From Castor canadensis (Eukaryota > Chordata > Mammalia > Rodentia > Castoridae), in contig NC_133394.1 of NCBI RefSeq assembly GCF_047511655.1, positions 61,102,501 through 61,166,500 on the forward strand: 64,000 bases of DNA, in the 5' to 3' direction. Shown here in pieces: positions 1-11,065 of the stretch. The translations under genes and the position numbers were made by a program. The first letter of the stretch is position 1. Every line of letters starts with the position of its first letter. The notes below the pieces were generated by a model. The model was not told where the DNA came from. It ran no database searches and was given only the letters and a program-made list of their open reading frames with translations.

Positions 1-880
1 TGTGGGGAAGCAGAATATGACAACCAAGTCTGCACCTATCTCAAACACTGCTTGTGCCACACTAATCAACACGTGTCCTTTAGGCAGTGTGCCCATCCTA
101 CACGTATTTTCACCCGAAGCCTTCAAGAGGTGAGGAGAGAAGAAAGAAGACAGGTTCTGAAAAGCGGCAGGATGTTCCTGTGTCAGGATGGAAAAAGATT
201 TCCTTTTCCAGCATGCAAGCCTGAAGGTTGAATTGCATACAATTTGTAGGCCCGGTTTTGTTATGGGCAAAATTGCTGCAGTTATTCTCAACGTTTCTAA
301 GTGTGAAAACTAAGATGCTTTGGCCCTTCCCGCAACCTGTACGGACTCCAGCTCCTTGAGGCTTCTGAGGGAGATCGGTTACCATTATCAAGTCTGATAT
401 CGTCCAAACTACACCTGGAGACTTAGAAGAGGCCTTTCCCTGTGTGTGACATTGGATGTCAGAGCCCAGGAAGTAAGTCAATGGGGGCAGAGAAAGGGTA
501 GGTTTTGGCCACAGAAATAGGAGCTGAGGATACCAGGGAAATACAAAGAAACCCCCACACTTAACCTGCCTCCGTGCACGTCGCTTCGCAGTTCCCGAAG
601 CTCAAGCCAGGGTCATGCAAAATTGAATGCATAAGTTTCAACTAACGCTCCTGTTTCTAGACTATCAAGCTAACAACAGCGGTTTAACGAGAAACACCCC
701 TCAAGGCCAATGCGCCCAAAGTGAACACCCAGTGACGGACAGTGCCAGAAGTCCAGAGGGCGAATCCTGGCAGCCCCGGAGAAGAAAGCTACGAGGCCCT
801 GAGGGTGAAGCTGAGGGGCAGAGTGCAGTATCAACTGAAGAAGGAGCTGTAAGTACATGGAGAAAGGAAGTTTTCGGTGT
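1..880. repeat. Tandem unit copy A (partial), diverged ~2.33-kb repeat
   Basis: Bases from about 60 to 800 align with about 2390-3126 in the same order. Shared landmarks include GTGCCACACT, the purine-rich GAGGAGAGAAGAAAG block (131 and 2468), GTGAAAACTAAGA (near 301 and 2639) and GAAACACCCCTCAAG (691 and 3013). The offset shrinks from about 2337 to 2322, so the copies differ by small indels and many substitutions. The copy is cut by the window start. A reading frame at 627-908 ends near a strong donor-like GTAAGTA (849), but I do not recognise the peptide. Confidence 0.75.
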
Positions 881-2330
881 GGCCGAGCATGAACTAAACG
901 AAGGATAGAAGGCCAAGGTGAAGTGGCACTGAGTAGAGACTCGGACCCCTGACATATCTCTTTCTACAGGACCTCCGTGATCAGCGTGTCAGAGTGTGCT
1001 CTTTCACCACATTTCAGGGAAAGCACAGCGTGGGGAAGACAGGGGTGGCCTGATCTTTGGAAACTTTACCCTAAGGAGACTTGCAGATAGGTAGGAGCAC
1101 ACAAACTATGGATTGAAAGGCTCTGAGCATACGGAGAAGACAGCATGCATTTCCCTACGGCAAAGGGAAAAAAACATTCTCCTAGAAGGGATGTGGACCT
1201 TCTTGAGATGTGAGTGTTGAGTGCTACTCTGATTCTGGGTGCGTGTGTTGGGATTCGGCCCACACCCCAGGTGCCCGCTGCATGCAGAACAGCTGCGTCA
1301 TGATTTTCTTCACGGGAACGGAGGTATGATCTGAGACGGGTCATTTGAAGGAATGCTCTACGGCGTACCTTTGGGTGAGGGTCCTGGCAGAGCGACTGGC
1401 TGGTCCAGCTCATCAAGGGACACCTCTTGCTCCCGGACAGGATCGCAGAAGTTGAGTGTGGATGCGGCCCCTGGTGAGTCCCGTGCATCGGGCACGTCCA
1501 CGTGGATCATTGGAGTGGCTCGTGGACTGCCTTCACCTAGGAGGAGGAAAATTGAAATACACATTCGGCCCGATGGGGAGCGGTGTGATCCATCCTAACT
1601 CCCTGTGCCTCGTGTGCAGAGGCTGCTGACAGCATGGTTCTCCCGGAGCTTCAGGATGGCCAAAGGCCACGCCCCAGATGGAGCCTCTGGAGAAGGACCT
1701 GGGGACGACCCGCTGAGAACAGGTGGGAAAAAGCAGGGATTCCACCAAGACAGAGAAAAGGCTACCTTCAATACTTGGATGCCTGGATGGAGATCAAAGA
1801 TCTCTCAGAGCACTGGACAAGGACGGCTGTGCCTGACTTCCACCTGGACGCTATCTGGGGCCCTCTGATATCTACCCTCCCGTCAGTGGACGTAATCGCC
1901 TGGATGATTCTTGCGCAGCGCACGTTCCAGGACAGGTCTTTTTCAGGTACAGTGCTGCGTGCACTGATGTACTCCACCCTCGTGGGTGCCTGCAAATATT
2001 GCGGCTGGCCTATCTTCCAAAGCAAAAGGAATCCCTTTTGAATGTGGTACACGTCACACGATGGAGACAGATCCTCGACCTCTGGATCCTGTGACAAATA
2101 CATGCTTCCTCCTGGAATCTCTCCAGGGAAAATACACACGGCCCGTCAACCAGATTCCCTTGGCTTGCTGCCGTGAGGGGCTTCAGCTAAGTAGGTAAGT
2201 AAGGAATCGCCTTGGGGTACCAAGAAGGGTTACGTTTTCTTAAAAAATATGTAGCAACCAAGGGTCCTGCACTCACATTTCTTCACTATCACCTCTGCCC
2301 CGAGTGTCAAGGCCCCACGGATCTGAAGGC
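881..2330. other. Spacer part of the ~2.33-kb unit; no recognised gene
   Basis: This is the part of the tandem unit present only once in the window. It is GC- and CpG-rich compared with the rest of the window. It has exon-like pieces: an acceptor-like CTCGTGTGCAG near 1619 followed by an open frame to about 2041 on the + strand (135 codons from 1634). That frame encodes a Trp- and Arg-rich product that I cannot match to any family. It could be a decayed or rapidly evolving multicopy gene, or a chance frame in a macrosatellite. Confidence 0.4.
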
Positions 2331-3126
2331 AACTGGCGTGGAGGCAAGCGGACTACGCAAATGAAAATCTGCAAATAACTCACACAGGCTCGTGCCACAC
2401 TTTAAAGCAGGTCCTAAACGCAAGGTGCCCTTCCTACATGGATTTCCACCATCAGCCATCCAAAAGGTGAGGAAAGAAGAAAGCAGACAGCTTCTCAACA
2501 CCTTGAAGAGGTCACTCGGTCAGCATGGAAAATGGTTGCATTTTCCACCATGTAAACTGAGGTGCAATTGCGTACAGTCCTGTGGACCTGATTCTGTGAC
2601 GGGTCAAAATGCGGCAGGTGTTCCCACTGTTTCTCAGGGTGAAAATTAAGAAGCTCTTAAGCTCCGACCAGGTGTACGCGCTGGGACGCAAGAGGATCCT
2701 GGTTGAGGATAGCTAACGTCACGTGGGGCAATCTGTAAACCACACGTGGAGACTTATCTGATCCTTTTCCGATACACGTGAATGACAGGAGAGGCCAGGG
2801 TGTCCCTGGGACCAGGCGCGGTGTACGCTTTTGCCTCGGAAGGATGAGGTGAGGAGACCCGCGAAATGCACAGATACACAGCATTAAAATGCCTCATTCC
2901 ATGTGGGTTCGCGTTGCCAAAGTCCAAAGCAGGGTGATTACCAATCAAAGACATGCTTTTACCTTAACGCTTAGGGATGAAGACTGTCAACTTAACAAGA
3001 GCAGTTCACTTAGAAACGCCCCTCAAGAGCCAACAATTCAAAATTAACAGCAGAGGTCGGACAGAGAGAGAACTGCACAGGGAGCAATCCTGGCACGGGA
3101 GAGGAAACAATGGCAAGATTAAAGCT
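2331..3126. repeat. Tandem unit copy B (partial), truncated by the assembly gap
   Basis: This is the second copy of the unit described at 1-880, aligned colinearly and broken off by the N run at 3127. Divergence from copy A is high by eye, with blocks of strong similarity separated by small indels. That points to an old duplication or a fast-evolving array. Confidence 0.75.
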
Positions 3127-3326
3127 NNNNNNNNNNNNNNNNNNNNNNNNNNNNNNNNNNNNNNNNNNNNNNNNNNNNNNNNNNNNNNNNNNNNNNNNNN
3201 NNNNNNNNNNNNNNNNNNNNNNNNNNNNNNNNNNNNNNNNNNNNNNNNNNNNNNNNNNNNNNNNNNNNNNNNNNNNNNNNNNNNNNNNNNNNNNNNNNNN
3301 NNNNNNNNNNNNNNNNNNNNNNNNNN
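3127..3326. other. Assembly gap (200 N)
   Basis: Exactly 200 undetermined bases. The round length suggests a placeholder rather than a measured gap. Base composition and repeat content change across it: GC-rich tandem units to the left, AT-rich intron to the right. Confidence 0.99.
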
Positions 3327-4197
3327 AATCTGGCTCTCTATTATGACTGAAAGCTTTTCAAGAGCAAAATCATTACCGAATTTAAACCAACCTTTCAAGT
3401 CACTCACAGATGACATAGTCAACTGTTCATAACTGTATTTTTATTGTTGACAAGCCAAAAACACAGACAAGTGTTAAAATCACCAAGGATGAATTAACTT
3501 GTAATTTGTAAATGAACAAAAAGCAGGGTGCTACAGTATATTTAAAGAAACAGTACAAGAATCTGCCACTAGTTTCATCTTAAGCATTCTTTCACTCAGA
3601 TATTTAGATGTACTTGATCACTTATCAATGTGAGTCTTAGTCAATCTGGAGAGAACCCAGTTTACCTAGATGGTTCCAACACAGATGGTAGAAACACACA
3701 TCTGAAGAAACAGTGGTTTAGATAGACTGAATTTGATATTATTTCAAAATATGAAGACATGGGTCCTACTGTCTTTCTCTGTAGAAAGTATGCTAAAATC
3801 ATGTTGTATAAAAATATTTAATTACAAATATATATAAATAAGTAAGCAATCACAATAGAATTACTGATTTCAACCTGCTGCTGGAAGACGTGTTGTTTTT
3901 ACTAATTTTTAATGTTTTAAAAAAACTATAGCATAATTTGGCAAATGCATATTCACGTAAAACTGACTGTGGAGATGGACAAGGTAGATTTTACATAAGA
4001 AGCAGAGGATTCGAGACAGTGATTCCATAAATGGGTGGCTTAATATTGCCTAATGAAAGTACATTGGATAATTTTAAAGTAAAGTAGTAAAAAATACATT
4101 GCCTCTGTGATCTTGGAGGAACCTATAAATCAGATCAGTTAGAAAAGAAGAGACTCTAGAAGCAGAGAGAGTTATAATAAGAGGTTTAAGAATCAGC

Positions 4198-4282
4198 ATA
4201 GAGAAATTTGATTTTTTTAGAGGAAGGAGTGGTGTGTGTGTGTGTGATAGAGAAATTTGATTTTTTTTTAGCAGAAGGACCA

Positions 4283-4318
<36 letters not shown>

Positions 4319-4319
4319 A
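4198..4319. repeat. 49-bp tandem duplication plus (TG)n microsatellite
   Basis: The segment ATAGAGAAATTTGATTTTTTT starts at 4198 and again at 4247, each copy followed by a purine-rich stretch and a TG run. The second TG run (about 4284-4318) is long and uninterrupted. Confidence 0.85.
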
Positions 4320-4737
4320 TGTGTATGAGATGGGGGGTTTAATTATTTTTAGTTTTCTTGTCTAATTGAATGTGCTTTGGTATAACGAAATATCAAGGAA
4401 ATCATGAACTCAAATTGGAGTAAATTATAGGTGAGATATTACTTGGTCACCCCCGTGATGTTTCTTGTCTTGGTTTGTGCACAAAACTTACATGGTCACT
4501 GCAGACCTTGTCTTCAGAGCTCTTTTACCCACATTGTCAAGAAATTCTGTCTGATTCTAAACAATAATCTTACTGAAGGAGATGTAGGAATCATAAAAAA
4601 GAAGAAAGCAGAGCTTCCACAATTTGATCACCTAGCATCAACCACCATTTATATTTTATTTACTTATTTTGGTTTTTACTGTAATCATTCAAATATAATT
4701 GTGAAATCTTAGCTTGGTAGTTTGAAGATTAGGCTTT

Positions 4738-4890
4738 GAGTCAAGTCAACTGGGATTCTCTCTGAAACACAAAATCTTACTTTTGTTATCTATAAAATGG
4801 ATATAAAAATAGCATCTCCAATTTATAAATCATGGAGATGAAATTTATAAAGTACTCAGTACAGTTTATGGCACATATAATCCTCAGTAG
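4738..4890 (+). repeat. MIR SINE
   Basis: Old tRNA-derived SINE: 'ctgggattc', 'tgttatctataaaatgg' and 'tataatcctcagta' follow the MIR order (B-box region, core, 3' end). Diverged. Confidence 0.5.
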
Positions 4891-6859
4891 AAATATGGAA
4901 CACAATTTCTGTATCTGTAAAAATTGTTTGTAAATAAAATTTTATACAAGATTCCAAGATATGAAAATAAAAAAATAAAAAATTATAGGTGAGATAGAGG
5001 TATCATACTGGAGGATTCTTTTTTAAAAAATGTTGGGAGGGTAGTATTTTTTAATGTAAAAAAGAAAATTTACCTTAGGAAACTATAAACAGAGATTCAA
5101 ACATTTGTCTTAAGTGAAGCTACAGTTAGGATTGTTTGGGTTAGTTGGTTTTTATGTTATTGTCAAAATGCCCAAAATGGAAATAAATTTTGTTTTCAAA
5201 TATATACTGATACTTAAATTTGCAGTGACAATAATAAATCAATATAGAAAACAAGGAAAAAAGCAAAATAAAAAAATCTCTTAGTTCTACTACACACTAA
5301 CGTTTCAAACATTAAATTTAGTCAACATTTAATGTTCGAAAATCTGACATGTAAAACTTTTTATTTCATTATTTTTAATTCATTCTATTTAACTGTGACA
5401 GGGTTAATACCACATTTATTGTTCATTTATATTTCTCTTTTGAAAATTGTCCTTTGTCCATTATTCCATTAGGGTGTTTATTTTTTGTTACTAGTATGCA
5501 CGATATTATCTCTTCACAAAGAAAAAGACATGAACCACTTAGAGAAACAACGTTTTGGCCTTTCCCCCCACAACTTTAATTATTTTCACTCATGTGTGTA
5601 ATTAAAGGGAGAAATTAGTTTCCTTATGTTTTCAGGTCTCTCAGCCAATCATTTTTCCTCTTATTTCATATTTTGTAAATATAGCAGTATATTTCTTAGT
5701 TGATTTATACTTTTTTGCATTCATATTCCCTGAAAGCTACATGATGGTTCTTACAAATTAAATAAAAAGGACTTCATGAACATCACAGAAAGTGAAAGCT
5801 TATGTAACCACCAGGTCATACAACTAACCAGAAGACACCAGGTCTCAGTGCCTGGCACTCTGCTCCTGCAGCAACCAGCTTAGTGACAGGCAAGCCTGCA
5901 GAGCTCATCCCTCCCCCTGCAAATATGGCAGTGAGCATAACCACACCACTTTCTCCATGGGTACATTGCAAGATTGGAGTGAACCTACAGATAATGAGGT
6001 TCCAGTCATTATCTCCAGTCATTATCTCTGGATTTGTTCCTTTTTCTGAGATTAGAACATTGAATTTACCAACTCTGAGATCTTTTAGAACATTTGCAAG
6101 GAAAGCCCGCACCAAGTGACTTGAATGGAGTAATTAGGTGGGGTGATAGAGTGAGTAGAATACACTCTCTTTTTTTTAAAATCCTGAACAATGATAACAT
6201 TTTTATTGTACTAAGCACTTCAATATAAGCATGAATTTTACAGCTACAGTAAATGTATAACACACAAAGGAATTAGATATAAAAACAGTGACAATAAAAG
6301 TCAAAAACATGATAGAAAGTGGGATAGAACAAGCAAAAGAGAAAACAAACAACTATTCACTGGAAAGGATGGGTGGAAGATGCTTTCTAAAGCTATAACT
6401 TAGAATTTTGTATACTGCATTTTTCATGACCATCAGATCTGTCAAATCTGAAACAACATTGAACACATAAAAGCAAGCAAGCATTTCTTGCCTTGTTAGT
6501 TGATATGTTGATGTCTTCCCCTATCAAATCATTCTTTCAATTATTTTTATTAATTATTAAAGAAGTAAATAGTTATATCAGGTAGCTTGTTTATCAATTT
6601 AAACATGTAGTTCCTTCTCTAGTATTCAGGTAAACAGCTTATTTCAAAATAACACATAAACATTAGGGGAAATGTTACTACAAATATTTGAGTTTCTATT
6701 GAATTTTCAATTACAGAATAAAATAAGACTTGAAGCATGTTTCATAGAGGATATGTATCATTTTGTTATAAATAGATACGAATTCAAAATTCAATTTTGA
6801 ATAAAATGAACGTGATCTGTGGTTGTTTATATTTGATTGGTATTAATACTTGTGAATCA

Positions 6860-7185
6860 TTTTTTTCTTTTTGGACTGTGTGTGGGTACATTTTAGCATT
6901 TATAAATGTTCTTACAATGTATCAAATATATCATACCTGAATTCCCCATCTCCTCTGTTCTCCCCCATGCCCCCTCCCCTAATTCCTGGAACAGTTTCAA
7001 CAGGTATCATTTTTGCATTTACATGCATGTAGAACATGCTCTTCTGAGAATTAGTGGTGTGCAGGCATATCTGACCACTCCAATGAAGGGCATTTTGAGG
7101 TATACTCAGCTTCCCCGGCCTCAGCCTCTTCAGGTGAGGCATCTCATCTCAAAACACTCTCCTTTCCCTGAATAACTTATTATTC
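6860..7185 (-). repeat. L1 3' end, antisense
   Basis: Begins with a T run, then GGGTACATTTTAGCATTTATAA and a C-rich tract. It is homologous to 59988-60290 and to the start of the short copy at 39384-39452. The C-rich stretch at 6960-6979 is the polypurine tract of the L1 3' UTR read on the opposite strand. Confidence 0.6.
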
Positions 7186-7514
7186 TTCTATTATATAATG
7201 CAGTTAAGATATTTTAACAATATTTGCATAATCACCCTCTACCATTTGTTATTTTAATATGTTTAATAAGCTTGTCTTTATTCTAAAACAAATTTCCCAG
7301 CCCCTTGCTCTTACTAAATCTATGATCATTTTGTTCTACCTCCCCAAATTTTCAGGCTACTTAACCATTCTCCTCTTGACTTTCACATTTTGTAAACTGA
7401 AAAGCTCTTTGTCATTTCATCTTTCTGTTTATTTATTTTTCGTTACTGGTTACATAGCTGAACATAATATTCCTGCTGAAAAGGAACTTGGGAGTGAAAG
7501 TCAGACAGATCACT

Positions 7515-7672
7515 GTGGGTCCAAACTGCAAGCTGGCCCCTTTTTAGCTGACGTTCCTGGGCAGGTTTCTTACTGCCTTTCATTATCAGTTCACATCTTT
7601 AAAGTAAGGACCACTTTGCAGCATGTGTGTCATCTGTGAGAATGACAAGCTAAGTTAAATGCTTAATACCAG
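7515..7672 (+). repeat. MIR SINE
   Basis: The pattern 'tagctgacgttcctgggcaggtttctta' through 'taaatgcttaatacc' fits the MIR core and 3' region; strongly diverged. Confidence 0.45.
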
Positions 7673-7680
7673 TAGGCTGG

Positions 7681-8155
7681 CTTTCTCTCTCTTTCTCTCT
7701 TCTTTCCTTTTTTTTCTATTTTTAGCAGTTGCTGGGGCTTGAACTCTGCTCTTGTGAAGCAAGCATTCTACCACTTGAGTCATGCTTCATGCCTCCAGCC
7801 CTTTTTACTCTGTTTATTTTGGTGACTCATGCTTTTTGCCCAGGCCAGCCTGGACCATCAACCCTATATGTTAAGCTTCCTGCTGTTGCTGGAATGAAAG
7901 CTATGTGCCACCATGCATTGCTTTTTCCCATTGAGATAGGGTCTTCCAAACTTTTTTTGCCCAGGCTGGCCTGGAACCTTGATCTTCCAGATTGCAGCCT
8001 CCTGCATAACTTGGGGTGACAGGCACACTGCACCCGGCTACTGGTTGAAATGGGGTCTCATGAACTGTTTTGCTTGGGCTGGGTTAGAACCATGATCCTC
8101 TATCTCAGTTTCCCAATCAGGCAGGATTACAAGCATGAGCCACCAGTGCCCAGAT
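7681..8155 (-). repeat. Composite SINE: ID unit plus about three 7SL/B1-like units
   Basis: On the minus strand this reads as successive Alu/B1-like monomers (GCCTGTAATCC-type A box, 'ccagcctgggcaa' block) followed by a tRNA-Ala-like ID unit (7725-7795) and an A/G-rich tail (the CT-rich run at 7681-7715). The block 'gcccaggctggcctgga' appears at least twice, near 7840 and 7960, with a diverged third at about 8077. Related trimers and dimers occur elsewhere in the window. Confidence 0.7.
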
Positions 8156-8289
8156 TATCATTTGTTTTCTTTAATGAGCAAATCATTCACTGATAGGGAA
8201 TATTTGAGCAGCACCTTGGAAGGAATTCTAAAATGAGTAAATGCTTTCTAAATATTTGATAGTTATAAAATCATAATTCTGAAGAAAAT

Positions 8290-9130
8290 GAGATTATTTT
8301 TGGTCAATCACTCAAGAAGTATTAATTGGTGTCTACAATACAGAGTAATCTTCTAGAAGCTGGTGATACAGTGACAGCACAAAAACCAAGTTTTATGTTA
8401 ACATACATATTACCTCTAATGAGAGAAGACAGACAAATGAACATGTGAACAAATTAAATAATCTTAGACAGAGATAAGAGAGCTATGAAGAACATAAAAC
8501 AGGGTCAGTGAAACAAGAAGATTGGATTGCTGGGGATGGGAGTGGCTGCAAGAATGCTGATTGAAGAAGCTGGGTATGGAAATCTGTTCTGATGTGACAT
8601 GGAACTGAGACCTGAAAGAGAAAAGACTACAGTAAACACAAACATCTAAAACAAAAGAGATCTATGCAAAGGAAGCAGTCCCTCCTATGGAGCAAGCTTG
8701 TAGTGGCCAGAGAGAATGGAAGCGTGACGGATGTGAGAGAGCCTGAGATGAGACACATTCAGAAAGGCAAGCAGGGAACAGATTATGTGGGATCTGGTAA
8801 GCCATAGAGAGAGTTCATTGGAGTTCTTTGGAAAGGTAGTGATATGTTCCCATACATATCACTGTACAAGCTGTACTGTACTGGCTGTCAAGTAGAGAAT
8901 AGACTACAAGTAAAACCCACTCAGGTGGCCATTGCAGTAGACCAGACAAGTGATAATGATAAGAAAAATAGTGAGAAGTTAGTGGGACAGGTTGACATAT
9001 ATTGGAGATGGAGCTGAAAGAACTTGCTAATTCATAGTGTGTGGGGAACATTAAGAAAGAGTGGAATCAAGGGTAATATCTTGGTCAGCCTGACAAAAAT
9101 GTGTTTCCTGTGCTGGAGAGCACTGAGAGA
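8290..9130 (-). repeat. L2 LINE fragment, antisense
   Basis: Carries the familiar antisense L2 3' text: a 'gacctgaaagag' block, 'tgtgggatctggtaagccatagagagagttc', 'gcagtagaccagacaag' and 'tattggagatggag'. Ancient and diverged, with no coding capacity. Confidence 0.65.
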
Positions 9131-9195
9131 AGGAGTGTGCTGTGGTGGTTTTGAGACATGCCCTGTGGAATAGACTAAATTTGCACCTCATTTTC

Positions 9196-9352
9196 ATGTC
9201 TTAGGAACTTGGCCAAGTTAATTACCCTCTTTACTTTCTGGGTAAAATCAAAATCATAACAGCATCTATTTTAAGTGTGCCTCAAGGTTTAAATGGTTAA
9301 ATACATGTAAAGTGCTTAGAATAATGCCTGTCTCATAGTGCTAGTTATTAAT
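9196..9352 (+). repeat. MIR SINE
   Basis: 'cttggccaagttaattaccctctttactttctgggtaaaatc' and 'taaatacatgtaaagtgcttagaataatgcctg' are recognisable MIR core and 3' blocks. Confidence 0.8.
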
Positions 9353-10109
9353 AAGGGGACAAAGAGTTCTTTTCTATACTTGCTATGGTTGTGACACCTT
9401 TCAGACACTTGGGTATTCAAGTCTTGAGTTGAAGAATTCAGGTGGAAATACAGAACTCATTAGCACGTTAGTAGCATTTAAAGTCCTGGCACTGGATGAA
9501 ATCATCTAGGAAAAGACAAGAGAATAGGGAATAAAGAAGTCCAGTAGGCACCTCATTATTAAGGACATGCCTCAGATATGCCTAGATGTCACAGAAAAGA
9601 TCTGAGAGTTTGAATGAATTCATTATTTTTAGGAAATGTCGTATTCCTAAATTAATATATGAACGTCTCACTTGAAGTTCTGGATCACAAGCTGTTCCCC
9701 ATTTTGCATTTCACATGCATGCTTTCGCATCAAGTGATTGGCCCCTCATGATAAGATTATGTGGCATACTGTTCCTATCACAGAGTGACATGCACAGGCT
9801 CGCTCAATAAATGCCTGTTGGGATATTTATTTAAAGAAATCATGATAAATAATCTGTCTTTGCATGGTATCATATGAAGATTTAGCAACTGAGGATATAA
9901 ATTATTGTGTTCTAGGAAAGAAGATTAACTGAACTTATTTTAATGGGGGAAATATGACTCCTTTGGGAAAACAAAGGTGAATGTAGGCTTATAAATAAAC
10001 TTATCTTCCTAGAAGTTGTCTTTCTCTACTGCATAGGGAATAAATGAAAAGTGAAAAGATAGGCTTTAAACTTGGGCAAATTTGTGCTCAAAGCTCAGAT
10101 CCATACAAG

Positions 10110-10215
10110 TTGTGAGACATGAACAAGTTACTTAACTCATTTCAACTCATCTTCCCATCTTTAAAACCGGGCTGAAAACAATACCTTCTTCATGAAGTTT
10201 GAAGAGGTTTTCAGA
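10110..10215 (+). repeat. MIR SINE fragment
   Basis: 'acaagttacttaactcatttcaactcatcttcccatctttaaaacc' matches the MIR core. Confidence 0.6.
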
Positions 10216-10293
10216 TTTTCCAGTTTGTTCTGTCATAAATGGAGCACTCATATGTTGTTTTCCTTATTTCTCTTATAAAATATACTACATCTT

Positions 10294-10446
10294 GGCCAGG
10301 CTTAGTGGTTCATATGTATAATCCCAGCATTCAGGTGACAGAGGTAAGAGAATAGTAAGTTCAAGGCCAGCCTAAGCTATACAGTGAGTTCCAGGCCAGC
10401 CTGGACTACATAACAAGACTCTCTCTAAACAAACAAACATACAAAC
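10294..10446 (+). repeat. B1 SINE (7SL-derived)
   Basis: Starts GGCCAGGCTTAGTGG, has AATCCCAGCATTCAGG and the doubled CCAGCCTGGACTACAT block typical of B1, and ends in an (AAAC)n tail at about 10425-10446. Confidence 0.85.
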
Positions 10447-10510
10447 TTTATCTTTACATAAATTTTTTTGCACTAATTTATGTTATTATCAGTACAAAGA
10501 CTGTAGTTAT

Positions 10511-11065
10511 GTATAGTCATATGTCAGTTAATGACAGGTATATATTCTAAGAAATGTATTATCATACATACAATTTCATCATTGTGTAGACATCATACAG
10601 CACACTTACCTAACATAGGTGGTATAAGTCAATCACTTGAACTGGCTTTTTGATGCAATCAAGAAATGCAGTAAGATGAGGTATACGAGGCTGCTGCATA
10701 CAGGGCATACATTTTTACAGTAAACATTTTTATAAGTAGAACGAGTATACTCTGTAATAATGACACACAGTAATAGTATAGCAAATACATAAACTAACAA
10801 CAGTCATGTATTACCATTATCAGTCATTAGGTAACATACATAATTGTATGTACTGTACCTTTATGTGACTGGCAGTGCAGTAAGTTTATTTACACCAGGA
10901 TCACCATAAACCTATTGGTAGTACATTTTGCTGCAATGTTGTGATAGCTACCACTTCACTAGGCAATTGAGGAATTTTTCAGTTCTAATGTGATATGTAA
11001 CTGCCATCATATATACAGTCTGTTGTTGACCAAAATGTCATTATTTGGTTCATGTTTGGACATAC
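10511..11065. repeat. Tigger-like DNA transposon (non-autonomous, about 550 bp)
   Basis: The left end 'tagtcatatgtcagttaatgacagg' and the right end 'ctgttgttgaccaaaatgtcattatttgg' are the decayed inverted termini of a known mammalian Tigger-type family. Internal text such as 'taacatacataattgtatgtactgtac' is also characteristic. CpG sites have decayed to TpG/CpA. The exact subfamily was not assigned. Confidence 0.65.

Noticed and set aside
110-481. 123-residue frame on the minus strand in the tandem block
   Set aside because: No recognisable domain, and no matching frame in the second copy of the unit at about 2450-2800, so coding constraint is not supported.
1634-2041. 135-residue frame in the GC-rich block, possible gene
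   Set aside because: Kept only as an exon-like remark: the start is internal to a longer open stretch, the product matches no family I know, and GC-rich sequence favours chance frames.
2977-3432. 151-residue frame (+) and 138-residue frame (-) across the gap
   Set aside because: Most of the length is undetermined bases; the frames are artefacts of the N run.
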